Positions 7,555 to 10,237 of a DNA stretch of 10,237 nucleotides are shown one piece after another (position 1 is the stretch's first letter; every line of letters begins with the position of its first letter). The stretch is taken from positions 1 through 10,237 of the forward strand of contig CAKSHP010000044.1 in the NCBI GenBank assembly GCA_934457145.1. Reading direction: 5' to 3'. The notes beneath the pieces were generated by a model. That model was not told the DNA's origin. It saw nothing but the letters and a program-made list of their open reading frames with translations, and made no database searches. This DNA is from an uncultured Clostridia bacterium (lineage in GTDB: Bacteria > Bacillota > Clostridia > UBA1381 > UMGS1253). A program made the position numbers and the translations under genes.

Positions 7555-7582
7555 GCCGTTTGTTTTAAGCCGTTCGTTTTAT
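7555..7582. repeat. Tandem 14-bp repeat, two copies
   Basis: GCCGTTTGTTTTAA (7555-7568) is followed directly by GCCGTTCGTTTTAT (7569-7582), differing at two of 14 positions. It lies between the ligA promoter and the LytTR-like boxes. It may be a regulator site or a chance duplication. Confidence 0.6.
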
Positions 7583-7584
7583 AA

Positions 7585-7617
7585 TGCAAGTTATGACGTT
7601 TTTGTGCAAGTTATGAC
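7585..7617 (+). promoter_or_regulatory. Direct-repeat operator resembling LytTR-family boxes
   Basis: TGCAAGTTATGAC occurs exactly at 7585-7597 and again at 7605-7617, a 20-bp period, or about two helical turns. LytTR regulators (AgrA, VirR, ComE) bind paired direct repeats spaced by about two turns upstream of a -35. The core AGTTATG fits the AGTTNTN core of the VirR box CCAGTTNTNCAC. A shorter match, AAGTTAT, recurs at 7642-7648 in the promoter spacer/-10 zone. The second copy ends 7 bases before the -35 at 7625, a usual position for an activator. The downstream gene is AgrC-like, whose partners are LytTR regulators. The repeat is seen; the binding protein is inferred. Confidence 0.65.
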
Positions 7618-7624
7618 ATTTGCG

Positions 7625-7653
7625 TTGAACAATGTTTACAAAAGTTATAAAAT
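7625..7653 (+). promoter_or_regulatory. Promoter of the AgrC-like gene
   Basis: TTGAAC (7625-7630), a 17-bp spacer and TAAAAT (7648-7653) form a plausible sigma-A promoter directly after the direct repeats. The start point near 7660 gives a leader of about 35 bases carrying AAAGGAGG. An alternative -10, TATAAA at 7646-7651, has a 15-bp spacer and is less likely. Confidence 0.6.
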
Positions 7654-7695
7654 TATGATGATAAAAAACAATTCTCAGGCAAAGGAGGCAATATT

Positions 7696-8010
7696 TTGGA
7701 CGCATTTTATTATATAATTGTGACGGTTTTCGGCAATATAGTAACTGCGCTTTTTACAAAAGAGAAAAAAAGCGCAAAAACAATTGTGCATCTCATTTTA
7801 TTGTTTGCGCTTTGCGGAATTGAAAATTTAATTTTACAGCAAAGGCTGAGCACCGATTTAATTTATATGCTCTATCCTTTAACTGTGTACCTTCCGCTTA
7901 TTTTATATTACATATTCGTGCTTAAAACGCCCGTTTGCCAGGCAATTTTTGCCGTTACTGGAGCATATATGCTAACAACGCCGCGAAAATGGATTTGCCT
8001 GTTTTTTTAA
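7696..8010 (+). CDS. N-terminal membrane fragment of the AgrC-like protein
   Basis: 104 residues from a TTG start that is well placed behind AAAGGAGG. It is almost wholly hydrophobic, with likely membrane segments at about 3-20, 29-48, 54-76 and 80-97. The region FVLKTPVCQAIFAVTGAYMLTTPRKWI resembles the 'WQALFAVxxAYMxxxPRKWI' stretch of GHKL sensor proteins in gut Clostridia, where the membrane domain normally continues. It ends at TAA in ICLFF, in mid-domain. As a stand-alone product it would be a four-helix membrane peptide of unknown use. Confidence 0.55.
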   Translation: MDAFYYIIVTVFGNIVTALFTKEKKSAKTIVHLILLFALCGIENLILQQRLSTDLIYMLYPLTVYLPLILYYIFVLKTPVCQAIFAVTGAYMLTTPRKWICLFF

Positions 8011-8013
8011 AAT

Positions 8014-8754
8014 ATGATAAACGGCGGCGCGGCGGCAGATATTTTAATACAAATATGCGTATCTGCCGGACTGATTTTTGTTGTTTATAAATTTGTTTCT
8101 CCTATGGTTATTAAGATATTTTCTTTTGGAAAACAAGAAGCAAACTATCTGTGTGTTATGCCGCTTACGGCATATATTATAACCTACGCAACAACAGTAT
8201 ACAGTGACGTGCTTTTTAAATATCCTTCCATAACAATCCCGCTTTTAACAACCGTGATGTCGGTTTCATTTATAGGTTTTGAGGTGTATTTTTTTAATTA
8301 TTCTGCCGAAAAGTCAAATCTGCAACACGCGCAGGAGCTTTTTAAAATGCAGATAAACTCCGCCAAAAAGCTTTTTTTATCTAAAGAGGAAGAAAACTTC
8401 TTTTGCAAAAATCAGGCCGCAAATTCGCTTTTATCGATGTATAAATATGCCGCAAAGGAAAAAAACATTCTTTTCGCATGCAGCTGCAAACTCCCGGAGG
8501 ATACAGATTCCGCCGAAGTGTTTGCAATTCTTTCATATATTTTAAATTCCGCACTGGACAGTGCAAAAAGCTATATAAAACTCGAAATATTAAAAATAAA
8601 AAATCAAATATTTATCAAAGTCCAAACGGACGGCGATGCATCATATGAAACTTCTTTTTTAAACACGCTTCAGCTTGCATGCTCAAAAAGCGGCGGCATG
8701 CTTTATACAAACAACAAACAATATGACATCCAGGTTGCAATAAAAGACAGATAA
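8014..8754 (+). CDS. C-terminal fragment: three membrane segments and a degenerate GHKL-like domain
   Basis: 246 residues from an ATG with no Shine-Dalgarno sequence upstream (only a T-run), so independent initiation is doubtful; re-initiation after the nearby TAA is possible. Membrane segments lie at about 10-28, 46-66 and 70-95, followed by a helix (96-122) and a GHKL-like region. The stretch FFCKNQAANSLLSMYKYAAKEKNILF (129-154) matches the 'FCxNxAVNALLSYYAxxAxxxGI' signature of AgrC-like kinases. However, the RHDxRHH phosphoacceptor block that should precede it is absent. The N-box reads ILSYILNSALDSA in place of VLxNLLENAxEA, losing the key asparagines, and no clear G-x-G-L-G box is seen. 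Catalysis is unlikely. Confidence 0.65.
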   Translation: MINGGAAADILIQICVSAGLIFVVYKFVSPMVIKIFSFGKQEANYLCVMPLTAYIITYATTVYSDVLFKYPSITIPLLTTVMSVSFIGFEVYFFNYSAEKSNLQHAQELFKMQINSAKKLFLSKEEENFFCKNQAANSLLSMYKYAAKEKNILFACSCKLPEDTDSAEVFAILSYILNSALDSAKSYIKLEILKIKNQIFIKVQTDGDASYETSFLNTLQLACSKSGGMLYTNNKQYDIQVAIKDR

Positions 8755-8790
8755 AAATACCGCCCGAAAAATTTTCGGACGGTATTTTTT
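8755..8790. terminator. Bidirectional rho-independent terminator between convergent genes
   Basis: AAATACCGCCCGAAAA (8755-8770) pairs with TTTTCGGACGGTATTT (8772-8787), with one C-A mismatch. A T-run (8785-8790) follows on the plus strand and another arises on the minus strand from the A-run at 8753-8757. It starts directly at the stop codon of the GHKL fragment and lies 10 bases before the stop of the convergent surface-protein gene, so it serves both. Confidence 0.92.
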
Positions 8791-8800
8791 CTTTTACTTG

Positions 8801-10237
8801 TTATTTAGTTTCAGGTCTTGTAATAACAACTTTTTGCTCTTTTTCTATCCAATCCACATCCGCTCCCAGATTTTCGCATATAAATCTGATAGGCGTGTAG
8901 GTGCGGTTATTTTCAACAAAGGCACAAGAATCAAGTTTTATCTCTTTTCCGTTTACCTTTGCCGTCTCCGCTCCGATTGTGATATGAATTTCAACATCAT
9001 CGCCTGTTTTAAGGTTTTTGCCCTTAATGGTTACAAGCTGTTTTTCCGCGTCCCAGCTAACATCTGCGCCCAGACTTTCTGCCACAAAGCGGGTGGGAAG
9101 CATTGTTCTGTTATTAACAACTTTCGGAGCAACATCGTTTGTTTTGTTGTTTCCGAAAACCTGCGCTGTCTTTTCGCCGATTATTAAAACAATTTCATTT
9201 TTCGAATTGTCCGCTTTTGTCCATGCGGCATAAAGCGTGAAACTCTTTGTGACCTTGCTTGAAAAGTCGTATTTTGTTTTAAGCTCTTTATCGGTATACC
9301 AGCCGGCAAAGCCAAATCCGTCTTTTTTAGGAGCTTCCGGCTCTTTTGCAAAGCCGTTTTTCATAACGTTTTGGCTTGAGATTTTTTGTCCGCCGTTAGT
9401 CTCAAAGGAAACACTGTAGCGAACCGTGCCGCCGCTGCCCGTGCCCGAAGAAGAACCGCTTTCTTTTACCCAATTTGCCGTAACGGTAACGTCGCTGTTT
9501 GGCATAACAAATGTCGTCTTAGATGATTTTGCATCTTCAAACGCTACTTCGCTGTCAGCTGTCCATCCGCTGAATTTATAGCCGCTGCGGCTTCCGGCAT
9601 CAATAGTTACGGTTTCGGTTTCCTCATATTCTCCGCTGCCTGAATTTTCCGAATAACTGTCTTTTACCGTTACAGTGTTGGAGGTTTTCTTTGTTACAAG
9701 AGCCGTCTGCGGCGAGGAAGTATTTGCGGCAATATCCTGTGCATACAGCATGATAACGGCGCTTGTTTCGCTTTCATCGAGCTGTCCGGAAACAGCAAAG
9801 CTTCCGTCTGCTCCGGCAAGAACCTCTTCATTTTTGTTGTATACGATTCTGCTGCCCGCATCCGCCATTCCGGTTATCGTATATTCGCCGGTTTCCTTGT
9901 CGGCGTAGAATACGTCGGAGGAAAGTGTCAGCACGGGCGGCTCTTTATCCATATCCACAAGCAGGAATACGCTTGTTACGTCCTTGCCGGAAACAGCGTC
10001 AACCTTAAACATCAGGCTTCCCTCAAATTCCGGAATTGCAAAGGTATTTTCTGTGTTTTCCTTTGGTATTTCTGCATTGGAATCCATTCTTATTACCTTA
10101 AACGATGCGCTACTGTCCGAACCGCTTACCGTCAGGGTGTTATTTCCTCCGCCGACATATGCATGGTAAACGCCGTTTTCATCGGCGGTACACTCGCTGC
10201 CGTTAACCGAAAGCGTTATTTCAACAGGCGTATATTT
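8801..10237 (-). CDS. Surface/secreted protein with Ig-like, InlB-type and copper-amine-oxidase-N-like modules (5' truncated)
   Basis: The frame stays open from the ATG at 10087 up to the window edge (50 further sense codons), so the true start lies outside; 478 C-terminal residues are seen. Residues 1-50 are Ig-like (TPVEITLSVNG...GGGNNTLTVSGSD). A second Ig-like segment spans about 98-182 (PPVLTLSSDVFYADKETGEYTITGMAD...). InlB/Listeria-Bacteroides-type repeats follow at about 213-258 (AGSRSGYKFSGW...VTVTANW) and 274-340 (VSFETNGG...GFAGWYTD...LYAAW), divided by a Ser/Gly linker. Two copper-amine-oxidase-N-like modules end it (about 349-406 and 417-476), each with 'VxNNRTxxPxRFxxExLGADVxW'. 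These modules are common at the ends of Clostridia extracellular proteins and may bind the wall. No LPXTG motif or C-terminal membrane helix is present. An adhesin or scaffold role is inferred, and any enzymatic domain would be upstream. Confidence 0.88.
   Translation of the reverse strand, partial: KYTPVEITLSVNGSECTADENGVYHAYVGGGNNTLTVSGSDSSASFKVIRMDSNAEIPKENTENTFAIPEFEGSLMFKVDAVSGKDVTSVFLLVDMDKEPPVLTLSSDVFYADKETGEYTITGMADAGSRIVYNKNEEVLAGADGSFAVSGQLDESETSAVIMLYAQDIAANTSSPQTALVTKKTSNTVTVKDSYSENSGSGEYEETETVTIDAGSRSGYKFSGWTADSEVAFEDAKSSKTTFVMPNSDVTVTANWVKESGSSSGTGSGGTVRYSVSFETNGGQKISSQNVMKNGFAKEPEAPKKDGFGFAGWYTDKELKTKYDFSSKVTKSFTLYAAWTKADNSKNEIVLIIGEKTAQVFGNNKTNDVAPKVVNNRTMLPTRFVAESLGADVSWDAEKQLVTIKGKNLKTGDDVEIHITIGAETAKVNGKEIKLDSCAFVENNRTYTPIRFICENLGADVDWIEKEQKVVITRPETK

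Larger units (their letters stand above)
7696..8754 (+). pseudogene. AgrC-like GHKL sensor kinase, interrupted by an in-frame stop and degenerate
   Basis: Two open frames, 7696-8010 and 8014-8754, lie in the same reading frame and are separated by one TAA (8008-8010) plus one codon. Together they read as one 351-codon AgrC-like protein: about seven membrane segments, a linker helix, then a GHKL-type domain. The stop falls inside the membrane domain. The TAA follows a T7 run, but shifting by one base either way gives an early stop or a non-membrane, arginine/glycine-rich reading, so only a substitution or readthrough joins the halves. The protein is shorter than the usual 420-450 residues because the phosphoacceptor-histidine helix is missing. 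The strong ribosome site AAAGGAGG (7681-7688), 7 bases before the TTG start, is intact. The best reading is a decaying gene; a split or readthrough pseudokinase is possible. Confidence 0.75.

Noticed and set aside
7496..7695. A riboswitch or T-box in the long divergent intergenic region
   Set aside because: Both transcript leaders are short (about 23 and 35 bases) and show no conserved riboswitch core or T-box motif; the structure present is direct repeats upstream of the promoter.
1..10237. CRISPR array, insertion sequence or transposase
   Set aside because: No regularly spaced repeats beyond the two short repeat pairs noted, no terminal inverted repeats and no transposase-like reading frame were found.

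Overview
The window looks like a chromosomal segment of a low-to-moderate-GC, Gram-positive anaerobe of the class Clostridia. This rests on AT-rich intergenic DNA, A/G-rich Shine-Dalgarno sites, three likely TTG starts, tRNAs with encoded CCA, a DUF6514-type small protein, an AgrC-like GHKL protein and an InlB/copper-amine-oxidase-N-like surface protein. Genus and species cannot be told from the sequence alone.

Layout, left to right. (1) Bases 2-427 (+) are the 3' end of a CHAP-type cell-wall hydrolase cut by the window edge. (2) Bases 572-799 (+) are a 75-residue DUF6514-like protein with its own extended -10 promoter; it ends at a hairpin terminator that also serves the opposite strand. (3) Bases 927-1280 (-) hold a three-gene tRNA cluster, transcribed Met(CAT) - Glu(CTC) - Val(TAC), from a near-consensus promoter at 1312-1340. 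(4) Bases 1359-7477 (-) are a tight four-gene operon read from 7477 downward: NAD-dependent DNA ligase LigA, M20 amidohydrolase, B12-binding/radical SAM protein (DUF4080 type) and class I SAM-dependent methyltransferase. Gaps are 17 bp, then overlaps of 4 bp and 23 bp, with one good promoter at 7507-7535. I see no terminator between the methyltransferase and the tRNA promoter, so operon transcripts may run through the tRNAs to the terminator at 807-851. (5) Bases 7496-7695 are a divergent control region with two 13-bp direct repeats (period 20 bp), resembling LytTR-regulator boxes, just upstream of a sigma-A-type promoter. (6) Bases 7696-8754 (+) are the gene that promoter drives: an AgrC-like GHKL sensor protein interrupted by one in-frame TAA, lacking the phosphoacceptor-histidine helix and having a degenerate ATP-binding domain. 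(7) After a bidirectional terminator at 8755-8790, bases 8801-10237 (-) hold the C-terminal part of a large secreted/surface protein (Ig-like, two InlB-type repeats, two copper-amine-oxidase-N-like modules); it is open to the window edge.

The most unusual part is the 7555-8754 block: an apparently intact LytTR-type regulatory region in front of a sensor gene that is broken or reduced to a pseudokinase. Second is the translationally coupled radical SAM/methyltransferase pair of unknown substrate, carried in the ligA operon. No mobile element, CRISPR array or rRNA gene was seen.
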